NCBI GenBank assembly: GCA_050943495.1
Contig: JBMNPH010000001.1
Coordinates: 62,001-126,000, forward strand
Length of the DNA stretch: 64,000 nt
Reading direction: 5' to 3'
Source of the DNA: Merdivicinus sp050943495
GTDB lineage: Bacteria > Bacillota > Clostridia > Oscillospirales > Ruminococcaceae
Both the position numbers and the translations under genes were made by a program. The notes beneath the pieces were generated by a model. It saw nothing but the letters and a program-made list of their open reading frames with translations, did not search any database and was not told the origin of the DNA. This document shows, one piece after another, positions 17,825 to 26,313 of the stretch (within the stretch, counting starts at the first letter, position 1; each line of letters begins with the position of its first letter).

Positions 17825-17869
17825 CTGATCTCCTTCTTTCTTTTTTGCAGTAAAGTGTTAATAAACAGA

Positions 17870-17898
17870 ATTATAACAGATTCCCTTGTCTTTTTCAA
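17870..17898 (-). promoter_or_regulatory. SigA-type promoter of putP
   Basis: Minus-strand TTGAAA (17898-17893), 17-nt spacer and TATAAT (17875-17870). A small inverted repeat TGTCTT-TTTC-AAGACA at 17887-17902 overlaps the -35 element and could be an operator. Confidence 0.75.
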
Positions 17899-18065
17899 GA
17901 CAGAAATGCAGTATTTTGCATACTTGTTAAAATTTTGTTGCATTTCACGATTTGCATGTAAAAAATTTATGAAAAAAGATTGCAACGTTTTTGCATCAGC
18001 GACAATCATCAAAAGATGTGCACGAAGTGCAGTTTTTTCTGCCTTTGAAAATCCTGTGCTTCCCG

Positions 18066-18094
18066 TTGAAATCCCCGGCACAGTAGTGTATAAT
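18066..18094 (+). promoter_or_regulatory. SigA-type promoter of pcrA
   Basis: TTGAAA (18066-18071), 17-nt spacer, TATAAT (18089-18094). The 300-nt gap between putP and pcrA holds only this promoter, the divergent putP promoter and about 165 nt of AT-rich sequence in which I see nothing else. Confidence 0.8.
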
Positions 18095-18125
18095 AAAATC
18101 ATCATGATTTTACGGAGAAATGAAT

Positions 18126-20501
18126 ATGACAATGCTCGAAATGAAAGATCAGTATCTTGCATTAAAGGATCAGGTACTGGAAAAACGTTTTGCTAAGATG
18201 AATCCTATGCAGCGGAAAGCTGTTTTTCAGATGGAAGGTCCGGTATTGATTCTGGCAGGCGCTGGAAGTGGAAAAACAACTGTGATTATCAACCGAATTG
18301 CGTATATGATCCGGTTTGGAAACGCGAAAGTTTCCACCTGGATGCCGGAGGGGATTACAGAAGAACATATGGGGATTCTGCAATCTTATCTGGATGGGGA
18401 AGAGGTGCCAGATGACGTTCTGAGCAATCTCATCGGAAATTATCCGGTGCGTCCCTGGAATATTCTCGCCATTACGTTTACGAATAAAGCTGCCAATGAA
18501 ATGAAGGACCGTCTCCAGCTGATGCTGGGGGAAGAGGCGTTGGATGTCGCCGCATCCACCTTCCATTCCTGCTGTGTTCGGATTCTTCGGCGCGATATTG
18601 AGCGGCTGGGATATGACAAGAGTTTTACCATTTACGATGCGGACGACAGTCAGCGTTTGATTAAAGATTGCATGAACGAACTGCGGATTGACGACAAGCT
18701 GTTCAAACCGAAAGCCGTTCTGGGTGAAATCAGCCACGCCAAGGACAGCATGATCTCCCCCAAAGAATATGCGCTGACCGCAGGCAATGATTTCCGGAAA
18801 CAGGAAATTGCCAAGATCTATTTCAAATATCAGTCGCGGCTGCTGCAGGCAAATGCTCTGGATTTTGATGATATTATCTGCAAAACAGTAGAGCTGTTCG
18901 AGCAGAATCCGGACGTTTTGGAATATTACCAGAACCGGTGGCGATATATTTTGGTCGATGAGTATCAGGACACTAACCACGCGCAATTCCGTCTGGTGAG
19001 CCTTCTTGCCCGGAAATATCAGAATCTTTGCGTGGTAGGCGACGATGACCAGAGTATTTATAAATTCCGTGGTGCCACAATCGAAAATATTCTCAGCTTT
19101 GAGAATCAATTTAAAGGAACAACTGTCATCCGGCTGGAACAAAACTACCGCTCTACCCAGAATATTCTGGATGCCGCTAATGAGGTCATCAAGCATAATC
19201 AGGAACGAAAAGGGAAAAATCTCTGGACGGAAAACGGAAGCGGAGAAAAAATTGAACTTCGCAAACTGGCGGATGAGCATGCAGAGGCAAAATTTATTGC
19301 GGATACCATTGAAGATCATGTGGCAAACGGGATGAAATACGGGGATCATGCGGTACTGTACCGGATGAACGCTCAATCCGGCGTGATTGAGCAGTATTTT
19401 ATCAAGGCAGGAATCCCTTACCGTCTGTTTGGCGGAACCAAGTTCTTTGAACGGAAGGAAATTAAGGATCTGGTGGCATATCTGAGTATTTTGAATAATC
19501 CGAGCGATATCATCCGTCTGCGCCGGATTATCAATGAACCCAAGCGCGCGATTGGAGATGCTACGATTGCCGCCGTGGAAGAAATTTCTGCCCAGAGCGG
19601 ACAGCCTGTATTCGAGGTTTTGCGGAATGCCGGCGACTATACGGTTCTTTCCCGCAAAGCGCCTGCTTTGATGGGATTTGCGCAAATGATTGAAGACCTT
19701 CGGGAGGAAGCGCTGGTGCAGCCGTTGGATATCCTGCTGGAGGATCTGATGGATAAAACTGGTTACCGGTCTATGCTCAATTCTCAAGGGGAAGAAGGTA
19801 AAAACCGGCTAGAGAATGTGGGCGAATTGAAGTCCACTCTGATTAAATATGAACAGCAGAATCCGGAAGGCGATTTGTCCGGTTTTCTCGAGGAAATTGC
19901 ATTGTATACCGATTTGGACAGTATGAACGAAGCAGAGGATTGCGTCGTGCTGATGACGATGCACAGTTCCAAGGGACTGGAATTTCCGGTGGTCTTTCTG
20001 CCGGGAATGGAGGATGGAATTTTTCCGTCCGTTCGGGTGATTTATGATCCGGTGGAATTGGAAGAAGAACGCCGTCTTGCTTATGTAGGAATTACCCGGG
20101 CAAAACAGAAACTTTATCTGACACACGCTGCTTCCCGAATGGTATTTGGTACAACAAATCGGAATCGGCTTTCCCGTTTTGTGGAAGAGATTCCTGCTGA
20201 CAATCTGGAACGGAAAGATGATACAATCAGCGAATTCCGTCCCTTCGGCAAGTTACAGAGGCGTGTTCCAGAACCGCCGCCAACATATCAGCCAAATTTG
20301 GCAGGTGCCAGCCGTCCCAAGCAGGCAGCAGCGGCTGCGATTTCTTTCCGACCGGGAGATCGTGTCCGGCATAAGGTCTTTGGTGAAGGAACTGTTCTTT
20401 CCATTACTCCGATGGGAAATGATAATCTTGTAGAAACGGCATTTGATCGGGTTGGTACCAAAAAAATTATGGCAAACTTTGCAAAACTTCAGAAGATTTA
20501 G
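18126..20501 (+). CDS. pcrA: ATP-dependent DNA helicase PcrA/UvrD
   Basis: A 791-residue superfamily 1A 3'-5' helicase for repair and replication-fork clearing. Motifs appear in order: Q-motif MNPMQRKAVF, Walker A GAGSGKTT, motif Ia TFTNKAANEMKDRL, Walker B VDEYQDTN, motif III GDDDQSIYKFRGA, motif IV QNYRST, motif V MTMHSSKGLEFPVVFLP and motif VI AYVGITRAKQKL. The C-terminal FRPGDRVRHKVFGEGTV is the Tudor-like domain that contacts RNA polymerase in PcrA. The insert after Walker A (about residues 55-105) is longer than usual. ATG 18126 is 8 nt from GGAG; ATG 18120 is an alternative. Confidence 0.95.
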   Translation: MTMLEMKDQYLALKDQVLEKRFAKMNPMQRKAVFQMEGPVLILAGAGSGKTTVIINRIAYMIRFGNAKVSTWMPEGITEEHMGILQSYLDGEEVPDDVLSNLIGNYPVRPWNILAITFTNKAANEMKDRLQLMLGEEALDVAASTFHSCCVRILRRDIERLGYDKSFTIYDADDSQRLIKDCMNELRIDDKLFKPKAVLGEISHAKDSMISPKEYALTAGNDFRKQEIAKIYFKYQSRLLQANALDFDDIICKTVELFEQNPDVLEYYQNRWRYILVDEYQDTNHAQFRLVSLLARKYQNLCVVGDDDQSIYKFRGATIENILSFENQFKGTTVIRLEQNYRSTQNILDAANEVIKHNQERKGKNLWTENGSGEKIELRKLADEHAEAKFIADTIEDHVANGMKYGDHAVLYRMNAQSGVIEQYFIKAGIPYRLFGGTKFFERKEIKDLVAYLSILNNPSDIIRLRRIINEPKRAIGDATIAAVEEISAQSGQPVFEVLRNAGDYTVLSRKAPALMGFAQMIEDLREEALVQPLDILLEDLMDKTGYRSMLNSQGEEGKNRLENVGELKSTLIKYEQQNPEGDLSGFLEEIALYTDLDSMNEAEDCVVLMTMHSSKGLEFPVVFLPGMEDGIFPSVRVIYDPVELEEERRLAYVGITRAKQKLYLTHAASRMVFGTTNRNRLSRFVEEIPADNLERKDDTISEFRPFGKLQRRVPEPPPTYQPNLAGASRPKQAAAAAISFRPGDRVRHKVFGEGTVLSITPMGNDNLVETAFDRVGTKKIMANFAKLQKI

Positions 20502-20502
20502 A

Positions 20503-20543
20503 AAAATCCCGCCGGAAGAGCTTCTCTCCTTCGGCGGGATTTT
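20503..20543 (+). terminator. Intrinsic terminator after pcrA
   Basis: AATCCCGCCG pairs with CGGCGGGATT, extended by partly paired inner sequence, and is followed by TTT. The core matches the terminator after the pyrophosphatase gene. Confidence 0.88.
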
Positions 20544-20584
20544 GAAAAAAATGGGAACTTTCTTTAATTTTGAGATTTTTTACC

Positions 20585-20613
20585 TTGACAAAATTAGAAA
20601 ACAGTTCCATAAT
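20585..20613 (+). promoter_or_regulatory. SigA-type promoter of the GH3 gene
   Basis: Perfect TTGACA (20585-20590), 17-nt spacer and CATAAT (20608-20613), about 37 nt upstream of the start codon. Confidence 0.82.
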
Positions 20614-20649
20614 AATGGCGGATCTCTCGGAGAGAAAGGACGAATGACA

Positions 20650-22911
20650 ATGATGAAGTATCAAAATCCGGATTTGCCGGTAGAAGAGCGGGTCAAGGAT
20701 CTGCTGGGACGCATGACATTGGAAGAAAAGGTCGCACAGCTGGATATGACGCGGGGAGTCAAGTTTGCAACGATCAAATCGGCATATCAGCGGTGCAGTA
20801 TCGACGAACACAGTGATTTTGATTGGGATCAGTTGACTGAAATATTCGGCGATACAGGTGTGGGATTTATCCATGACCTCTATTCAACGCCAGAAGTGAT
20901 GAATAAGCTTCAGAAGCATTTTCTGACCAAAACCCGTCTGGGAATTCCCTGTATTTTTACCGGTGAGGCGCTGCATGGCATCGGCGGTTCCCGCGGCACG
21001 ATTTTCCCGGTTCCGCTTGCGCTTGGTGCAACCTTTGATCCGGATATTGTCCGGCAGATCGGAGAAGCAATCGGCACCGAAACCCGTGCATTGGGCATGC
21101 ATGAGATTCTCGCCCCCAATCTGGATGTGGCGCGGGATCCGCGCTGGGGAAGAACCGAGGAAACATTCGGCGAAGATACCTGCCTTTCCTCCAAAATGGC
21201 AGTTGCCATCATTTCCGGGGAACAGAAGGACGGAAATCTTTCCCGTCCGGATGCGGTTGCCAGTGAACCCAAGCATTACTGTGTCCATGGAATTCCGGAA
21301 GGCGGTACCAACTGTTCTCCTGCACGGGCAGGCGAACGAGAAATCCGCAGCGATTATCTGCCGGTATTTGAAGCCGGACTGCGGGAAGGCGGCGCCCACA
21401 ACGTAATGGCAAGTTATAACAGCATTGACGGTGACGTCGTGATGTGTTCCAAAAAGTATCTGACGGATATCCTGAAAAAGGAAATCGGTGCGGACGGCTA
21501 TGCGCGTTCCGACTGGGGCGGTATCAAGCGGATTCACAACACCCATCATCTGGTTCGTACCGACCGCGATGCGCTTCGCCTTGCAATTTCCAACGGCTTG
21601 GACGTGCAGGGCTGCGATATGGACAATCGCTATTTCCAGGATACGCTCGCGGAATTGGTTCGGGAGGGAAGCGTTCCGATGGAACGAATTGATGACGCAG
21701 TCAGCCGTGTCCTCCGTATGAAATTCCGCCTGGGGCTGTTCGAGCATCCTTACACCGACGAAAAGGCATGGGAAGAAATTATCCGCTGTGAGAAGCATCG
21801 CGGAATCGCATTGGAATCAGCACGTCGTGCGGTAACGCTGATTAAAAACGACAATGTCCTGCCGTTGAATGATTCGGTACGCAGCATTGCATTGATCGGA
21901 CCGTCTTCTGCACATCAGAAGATCGGCGGGTATTCTTCGACTCCGGTTGGATATGAAATTCCGTCCGTTTATGAGGAACTGAAAAAATTGACCGCCGGAC
22001 GGATTGAAATTCGCCAGTGCGACGGCTGCGCCATTACCGAAGGCCCCAAAACACCTTATTATGTAGAAGGACAGCCGCACCTTTATTCCGAAGGAGAAGA
22101 GGAAATTCAGGACTGCTTTGAGCAGGCACTGCGCATTGCGGCGGAGTGTGATGTGATTGTCATGGTTGGCGGCGACAATACCGTTACCAGCGGAGAAGGA
22201 AAAGACCGCTGTGAACTGACGCTTGCCGGCGGTCAGAGAAAACTGATACAGGAACTGGCTGCTCTTCATAAGCCGCTTGTTCTGGTATTGGAAAACGGAA
22301 AGAGTATGGATATTTCGGAGGAAAGTAAATGCTGCGGTGCCGTGATGGCAGCATGGTTCGGCGGAGAATTAGGGGCACGTGCGATTGCGGAAGCGCTGCT
22401 TGGTGTCTTTAGTCCGGCCGGAAGATTGCCGATTTCCTTCCCTCAGAGCAGTACGCGGATTCCCTGTTACTATTCGATGCTGCCCGGCGGCGGACAGTCC
22501 TATATGGAAGGGGATAAACCGGCTCTGTATGCATTTGGACATGGACTTTCCTACACGACCTTTGCTTATTCGAATTTGAAAGTTCAGAAGCTGGATACTG
22601 CTTCGCATACCGCTTTGGTCGAGGTCGATGTGGAAAATACCGGTAAGATGGCTTCGGATGAGGTCGTGCAGCTGTATGTGGATGACGTGGATAGTTCCGT
22701 CGTAACACCGCCGGCTTTGCTGAAGGATTTTGCGCGGATTCATCTGGAAGCGGGTGAGAAGCGGACCGTTTCCTTCCATTTGGATGAAAAGGCGTTCCGG
22801 CTGATGAATCTCTCCTGTCATTGGGAAGTGGAACCGGGTGAATTCCGGATTTTGGTTGGTGCTTCTTCGCGGGATATCCGTTGTGAAGATGTATTGACCT
22901 GGGAGGCTTAA
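20650..22911 (+). CDS. Glycoside hydrolase family 3 (beta-glucosidase/beta-xylosidase)
   Basis: A 753-residue GH3 enzyme releasing sugars from the non-reducing end of beta-glycosides. Domain order is the TIM barrel (about residues 1-340, with GEALHGI, RDPRWGRTEETFGEDT, EPKHYCVHG and the nucleophile Asp in ARSDWGG), the alpha/beta sandwich (about 360-600, with MVGGDNT and GRLPISFP), and a fibronectin-III-like domain (about 650-753, with FGHGLSYTTFAYSNL). There is no signal peptide, so it acts on imported oligosaccharides. The ATG at 20650 is 9 nt from GAAAGGA; a longer frame overlapping pcrA is rejected. Exact linkage is not predictable. Confidence 0.92.
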   Translation: MMKYQNPDLPVEERVKDLLGRMTLEEKVAQLDMTRGVKFATIKSAYQRCSIDEHSDFDWDQLTEIFGDTGVGFIHDLYSTPEVMNKLQKHFLTKTRLGIPCIFTGEALHGIGGSRGTIFPVPLALGATFDPDIVRQIGEAIGTETRALGMHEILAPNLDVARDPRWGRTEETFGEDTCLSSKMAVAIISGEQKDGNLSRPDAVASEPKHYCVHGIPEGGTNCSPARAGEREIRSDYLPVFEAGLREGGAHNVMASYNSIDGDVVMCSKKYLTDILKKEIGADGYARSDWGGIKRIHNTHHLVRTDRDALRLAISNGLDVQGCDMDNRYFQDTLAELVREGSVPMERIDDAVSRVLRMKFRLGLFEHPYTDEKAWEEIIRCEKHRGIALESARRAVTLIKNDNVLPLNDSVRSIALIGPSSAHQKIGGYSSTPVGYEIPSVYEELKKLTAGRIEIRQCDGCAITEGPKTPYYVEGQPHLYSEGEEEIQDCFEQALRIAAECDVIVMVGGDNTVTSGEGKDRCELTLAGGQRKLIQELAALHKPLVLVLENGKSMDISEESKCCGAVMAAWFGGELGARAIAEALLGVFSPAGRLPISFPQSSTRIPCYYSMLPGGGQSYMEGDKPALYAFGHGLSYTTFAYSNLKVQKLDTASHTALVEVDVENTGKMASDEVVQLYVDDVDSSVVTPPALLKDFARIHLEAGEKRTVSFHLDEKAFRLMNLSCHWEVEPGEFRILVGASSRDIRCEDVLTWEA

Positions 22912-22929
22912 TAAAGCGTTTACTGAAGA

Positions 22930-22969
22930 AAGAGGTATTTCAAATTTTTTTGAAATACCTCTTGTTTTT
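22930..22969 (+). terminator. Intrinsic terminator after GH3 gene
   Basis: AGAGGTATTTCAAA pairs with TTGAAATACCTCT and is followed by TGTTTTTTT. The tail overlaps the -35 of the next promoter. Confidence 0.9.
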
Positions 22970-22990
22970 TTCTGCTTGCTGTGATACAAT
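22962..22990 (+). promoter_or_regulatory. SigA-type promoter of sdpR-sdpI
   Basis: TTGTTT (22962-22967), 17-nt spacer, TACAAT (22985-22990). It lies in the tail of the previous terminator, and its -10 runs into the operator palindrome. Confidence 0.75.
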
Positions 22991-23017
22991 CTATTTAAAG
23001 AAATTTTTAAATAGATT
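22988..23017 (+). promoter_or_regulatory. Operator palindrome of the SdpR-like repressor
   Basis: A perfect inverted repeat: AATCTATTTAAA, 6-nt spacer, TTTAAATAGATT. It covers the last three bases of the -10 and the transcription start, the expected place for autorepression by the ArsR-type protein encoded next. The sites's assignment is inference from position and symmetry. Confidence 0.75.
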
Positions 23018-23029
23018 GAGGCGAAAGGA

Positions 23030-23311
23030 ATGGGATTTGGAGAGACCTTTCGGGCGCTTTCAGATCCGATGCGGCGGGAAATTTTGGTTCTGCTTCGGAA
23101 AGGAAAGCTGTCTGCGGGGGAGATTGCAGGACATTTTGGGCAGAGTCCAGCGGCAATGTCCTATCACTTGAATCAGCTGAAAAAAGCAGAACTGGTAACA
23201 GAATTCCGGCAGAAGAATTTTATTTATTATGAGCTGAATACATCGGTTTTAGAGGAAATCCTGCTATGGATCGAACAGTTTTCCAAGACGGAGGGGGAGG
23301 ATCTGCAATGA
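23030..23311 (+). CDS. sdpR: ArsR-type autorepressor, SdpR-like
   Basis: A 93-residue winged-helix repressor. Helices match the ArsR/SdpR group: FRALSDPMRREILVLLRKG, the recognition region SAGEIAGHFGQSPAAMSYHLNQLKKA (in two parts), and the wing KNFIYYELN. It lacks the Cys pairs of metal-sensing ArsR proteins, which fits SdpR, whose repression is relieved by the membrane partner SdpI. GAGG lies 8 nt before the ATG. Its stop overlaps the next start as ATGA, coupling the two genes. Confidence 0.85.
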   Translation: MGFGETFRALSDPMRREILVLLRKGKLSAGEIAGHFGQSPAAMSYHLNQLKKAELVTEFRQKNFIYYELNTSVLEEILLWIEQFSKTEGEDLQ

Positions 23312-23991
23312 AAAAAATTCGGTTTTCAACATGGGTCTATTGGATTTTGTCATTTGTTCCGCTGCTGCTGACAGCAGCTTGCTATCCATCCCTTCCGGAG
23401 AAGGTCCCCATGCATTATAACCTGTACGGAGAGATTGATCGCTGGGGGAACCGCAGGGAAATGTGGATTTTTCCGGCAATGATTCCTATATTGGCGCTGC
23501 TGTTCTGGGGCTTGCTTCATCTGGCACAAAAGTCTGTGGGACAGAAGCCGGCTGAACTGGAGGAACGCCGAATTACAAGCAAACGAGTGATAGCGGCATC
23601 CCGGCTGATTTTGCTGGGGATTTTCGATCTTCTGGCAATCAGTATATTGGCTGTGACCCTGTATGGGACGAATGGGGAAGAAATGACGATCGATTTTATG
23701 AGGATATTAGCGGCAGGATTGTCAATCGTTGATATTCTGTTGGGAAATCTCATGCCGAAGGTGCGCCAGAATACGGTGATGGGAATTCGGACGCCATGGA
23801 CGCTTGAGAGCGAGGAAGTCTGGTACCGAACACATCGTTTCGGCGGAATTGCGATGTGTATTGGTGGAATTCTGGGACTTCTCGGGGCAATCATATGGAA
23901 AGGAACGTGGGCGTTTGCACTGTACCTGATTGGAACATTGGGATCCATGTTCGCTGCAGTGGTATATTCCTGGCGGATTTCTAAGAAGTAA
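23308..23991 (+). CDS. sdpI: SdpI-like immunity/signal membrane protein
   Basis: A 227-residue protein with six membrane segments combining a DUF1648 N-terminal part (LPEKVPMHYNLYGEIDRWGNR) and an SdpI C-terminal part (LLGNLMPKVRQNTVMGIRTPWTL and SEEVWYRTHRFGG). In Bacillus subtilis SdpI gives immunity to the SdpC toxin and sequesters SdpR at the membrane. No sdpABC toxin genes occur nearby, so this pair may protect against a foreign toxin or sense another signal. A GGAGGGGGAGG run precedes the ATG. A terminator follows immediately. Confidence 0.88.
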   Translation: MKKIRFSTWVYWILSFVPLLLTAACYPSLPEKVPMHYNLYGEIDRWGNRREMWIFPAMIPILALLFWGLLHLAQKSVGQKPAELEERRITSKRVIAASRLILLGIFDLLAISILAVTLYGTNGEEMTIDFMRILAAGLSIVDILLGNLMPKVRQNTVMGIRTPWTLESEEVWYRTHRFGGIAMCIGGILGLLGAIIWKGTWAFALYLIGTLGSMFAAVVYSWRISKK

Positions 23992-23993
23992 TG

Positions 23994-24030
23994 AAAAAGC
24001 GGGTACCGTTTTCATGCGGTACCCGTTTTA
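23994..24030 (+). terminator. Intrinsic terminator after sdpI
   Basis: GCGGGTACCG pairs imperfectly with CGGTACCCGT over an 8-nt loop, with A-rich 5' and TTTT 3' flanks; it can serve the convergent lipoprotein gene too. Confidence 0.88.
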
Positions 24031-24035
24031 CATTG

Positions 24036-24710
24036 TCAGGAATCAGAGGACAGATATTCAGCTAAAGCGGCATTCTTTCCATACCAGCGGATGACATCAT
24101 TCGGATTTTGCTGTCCTTCTACAATCTCACTGAACAGCCAAATCGTTGTAAGAGGTTCAGCCAATTCCTTTTCAGCATCCAATTTTCGGAGACTGTAAAA
24201 TTCATTGGCTGCTTCTGCCTGATCAATTGCAGCCAGTGTTTCCGAAATAGTCCATGTGGGACGAGTCTCGTCATCCGATTTCTCCGCCAAAGCGGAAAGC
24301 TGCTCTTCCAAATGATTATGCTGTTCTATCGAAATATCCGGGAATTTCGCCTCTGCATAAAAGAGACCGATTGTGTCGATGCGGTCATATGCCATCATGA
24401 GATCCGCAAAATAAAAGGTTAAAACAGCCTTCTCCCCGAAAAGATCAGTCGATTCTTTTGTTTGGATTGCAAAAGGTGCAAAGAATTTCAGTTCATTTTC
24501 GGTAAAGATCTGCGGGGTAGCCATGATGGTGATCTCATCAATAGAAAGATCGTAGGCATCCATGACTTCCTGCGGTGTCATGCCCCATTCTGTTTTGGGG
24601 AAAGGGAGATATTTTCCCGTATTGGTAGAAACTTTCGGATTTTCCTGACAGCTGCATAGGCAGAAAACTGTCAGAATCAATGCGAACATTTTGAAAGAGA
24701 AACGTTTCAT
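24036..24710 (-). CDS. Predicted lipoprotein of unknown function
   Basis: A 224-residue protein that I do not recognise. The start MKRFSFKMFALILTVF with FCLCSC at about residues 17-22 is a lipoprotein signal with a slightly unusual lipobox (L-C-S-C). The mature part is acidic and mainly soluble, opening with a PKTEWGMTPQEVMDAYDL segment resembling a short helical repeat seen in other secreted proteins. GGAGG lies 7 nt ahead of the ATG at 24710. It is the last gene of the minus-strand block containing the two-component system and FloA, so it may be an envelope protein. Confidence 0.7.
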   Translation of the reverse strand: MKRFSFKMFALILTVFCLCSCQENPKVSTNTGKYLPFPKTEWGMTPQEVMDAYDLSIDEITIMATPQIFTENELKFFAPFAIQTKESTDLFGEKAVLTFYFADLMMAYDRIDTIGLFYAEAKFPDISIEQHNHLEEQLSALAEKSDDETRPTWTISETLAAIDQAEAANEFYSLRKLDAEKELAEPLTTIWLFSEIVEGQQNPNDVIRWYGKNAALAEYLSSDS

Positions 24711-24744
24711 AAGGATCCTCCTTCCCAAAATGTCCGGCGGCAGT

Positions 24745-25065
24745 TTAGTCGACGAGAACGGCAGTTCCGGATACGGTAACCATCATCATTCCGTTGTCTG
24801 CCCCCAGCATTTCATAATCAATGTCCACCCCTACGATAGCGTTGGCACCCATCTGGGCAGCACGTTCCGACATTTCCTGCAAAGCGGATTCTCTGGCAGC
24901 GATCAGTTCCTCTTCATATGTATGGGAACGTCCGCCGAAGAAGTTGGATAATCCGGCAGCAAAGTCTTTAACAAAGTTAATACCCGAAACATTTTCTCCG
25001 AACACAATTCCGCGGTATTCCCGGATCGTATGGCCCTCAATGGTAGGGGTTGTCGTAATCAGCAT
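24745..25065 (-). CDS. YbjQ family (DUF74) protein
   Basis: A 106-residue YbjQ/UPF0145 protein, once called putative heavy-metal-binding. Family hallmarks are MLITTTPTIEGHTIREYRGIV (split: LITTTPTIEG, REYRGIVFGENV), EARESALQEM-like helix and GANAIVGVDIDYEML. The fold forms pentamers in homologs, but no function is established. It lies 34 nt upstream of the lipoprotein gene and just after the response regulator gene, on the same strand. Confidence 0.9.
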   Translation of the reverse strand: MLITTTPTIEGHTIREYRGIVFGENVSGINFVKDFAAGLSNFFGGRSHTYEEELIAARESALQEMSERAAQMGANAIVGVDIDYEMLGADNGMMMVTVSGTAVLVD

Positions 25066-25083
25066 AATTGTACTCCTTTTGGG

Positions 25084-25806
25084 TCAATTTTCCAAAATAG
25101 CCTGCAATTCTTCAAACTTTTCGCGGGTAATCAGTGCATCCCCGTCTCCGATTTTGAATTTAACCAAATAGGTCCACCGGCCGAACGGATAAATCATTTT
25201 AACGGCGGAGGTGTTGATAATATAGGAACGATGACTTCTCATAAATAAGGTGGGATCGAGTTTTTCCCAAAGCTTATTGAGACTGTCCGAGGTCGTATAA
25301 ACGCCGTCAGTTGTGTGAATCTCGGTTGCCCCTTCCTCACGCTGAATGAAAATGATATCCCCAACATCTACCAAAATCATTCCGTCGTGATTGCGGATCA
25401 GCAGTTTCTGCCGTCCGGCTGCTGCATTGGCTGCCCGTTTTTCAAACAGGATACGCAGTTTCGCAAGGGTTTGATGGACCCGTTCCACCTTAAAAGGTTT
25501 GATAAGATAATCGACTGCATAGACTTCAAAGGCTTCCGGCATATACTGCGCATGCGCAGTCGCGATGATAATGGCAGCATTTGGAACACTCTCCGAAATC
25601 AGGCGGGCAGCCTCAACACCGGAAAGTTTTGGCATTTCCACATCAAGGAAGACCACATCCGGCTGGAGGGAGGCAGCTAATTCCGCTGCCTCTTCTCCGT
25701 CAGAAGCCTCTCCTACAATGGTAAAGCCGTCTGTTTTTTCCACGATTTTGCGCATAACCAGCCGCATAGCGGCATCATCATCTGCCAGAAGTACTTTGAA
25801 ATCCAC
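25084..25806 (-). CDS. LytTR-family response regulator
   Basis: A 240-residue transcription regulator. The receiver domain (about residues 1-120) has the acidic pair ADDD, phosphoacceptor Asp55 in FLDVEMP, and Lys in YLIKPFK. The LytTR DNA-binding domain follows (about 135-238: VDVGDIIFIQREEGATEIHT in part, MRSHRSYIIN, and GDALITREKFEEL). Its likely partner is the histidine kinase at 27930-28784, which matches the LytS/AgrC-like kinases that pair with LytTR regulators. The two are separated by the floA-nfeD genes and a small unknown gene. Confidence 0.92.
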   Translation of the reverse strand: MDFKVLLADDDAAMRLVMRKIVEKTDGFTIVGEASDGEEAAELAASLQPDVVFLDVEMPKLSGVEAARLISESVPNAAIIIATAHAQYMPEAFEVYAVDYLIKPFKVERVHQTLAKLRILFEKRAANAAAGRQKLLIRNHDGMILVDVGDIIFIQREEGATEIHTTDGVYTTSDSLNKLWEKLDPTLFMRSHRSYIINTSAVKMIYPFGRWTYLVKFKIGDGDALITREKFEELQAILEN

Positions 25807-25820
25807 AATAAGCCTCCGAT

Positions 25821-26276
25821 TTATCGTATTTTACGGCGACATCTCGCCATATATCCTCTTCGCACCGAGAGCGGTGCTTCCAAAATTTCATCTGCCATGA
25901 TCGCGCCGCCCAAACCGCGGCTTGCAATATTTGTCAGATATTGTAAGGCATCTGATTCAGTAGTTGATTTTTTCCGGATGGGCATATTTCTTTCCGGAAC
26001 AGTGGATTCTCCCTCTTGAACCGGAGAATCCGGCTTCATATTTTCCGGTTCCATTTTTTCCGGAATCAGTGGTTCCGGCACAAGACGTTCCGATTGCATC
26101 CGCTGTTCCGCAAGCGATTGTGGCTGAGAGACAGCGGTATCCGGTGTCTTTTCCGTTGTATTCAAATTCAGACCCAGCTTTTTAAACAGTTTCTCCCCCT
26201 GTTTCAGAAGCTGATCTCCGCCGACATCCCCGACAAGATCGCCGGCGATATCCAGTAAATCGGACCAATCAGACAT
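25821..26276 (-). CDS. Hypothetical protein between floA and response regulator
   Basis: A 151-residue protein of unknown function. The N-terminal 40 residues are amphipathic (SDLLDIAGDLVGDVGGDQLL), the middle (about 45-100) is rich in Pro and Glu with repeated P-E-K/N-M units and probably disordered, and the C terminus is basic (RRGYMARCRRKIR). No signal peptide or membrane segment is visible. AAAGGAG precedes the ATG. It sits 37 nt downstream of floA and 14 nt upstream of the regulator gene, so it is in the same transcript and may link the membrane scaffold to the two-component system; that is speculation. Confidence 0.7.
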   Translation of the reverse strand: MSDWSDLLDIAGDLVGDVGGDQLLKQGEKLFKKLGLNLNTTEKTPDTAVSQPQSLAEQRMQSERLVPEPLIPEKMEPENMKPDSPVQEGESTVPERNMPIRKKSTTESDALQYLTNIASRGLGGAIMADEILEAPLSVRRGYMARCRRKIR

Positions 26277-26313
26277 ATCCTATCACTCCTTTCCATTCGA
26301 TCTCGGAGTAGGA

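Noticed and set aside
18162..19787. 541-residue open frame antisense to pcrA
   Set aside because: It mirrors the codon bias of pcrA, has no ribosome site or known domain, and pcrA is unmistakable.
20443..20649. N-terminal extension of the GH3 frame into pcrA
   Set aside because: It crosses the pcrA terminator and the GH3 promoter, so it cannot be translated from that transcript.
20884..21798. 304-residue open frame antisense to the GH3 gene
   Set aside because: No start signal or domain; lies wholly within a clear GH3 catalytic domain.
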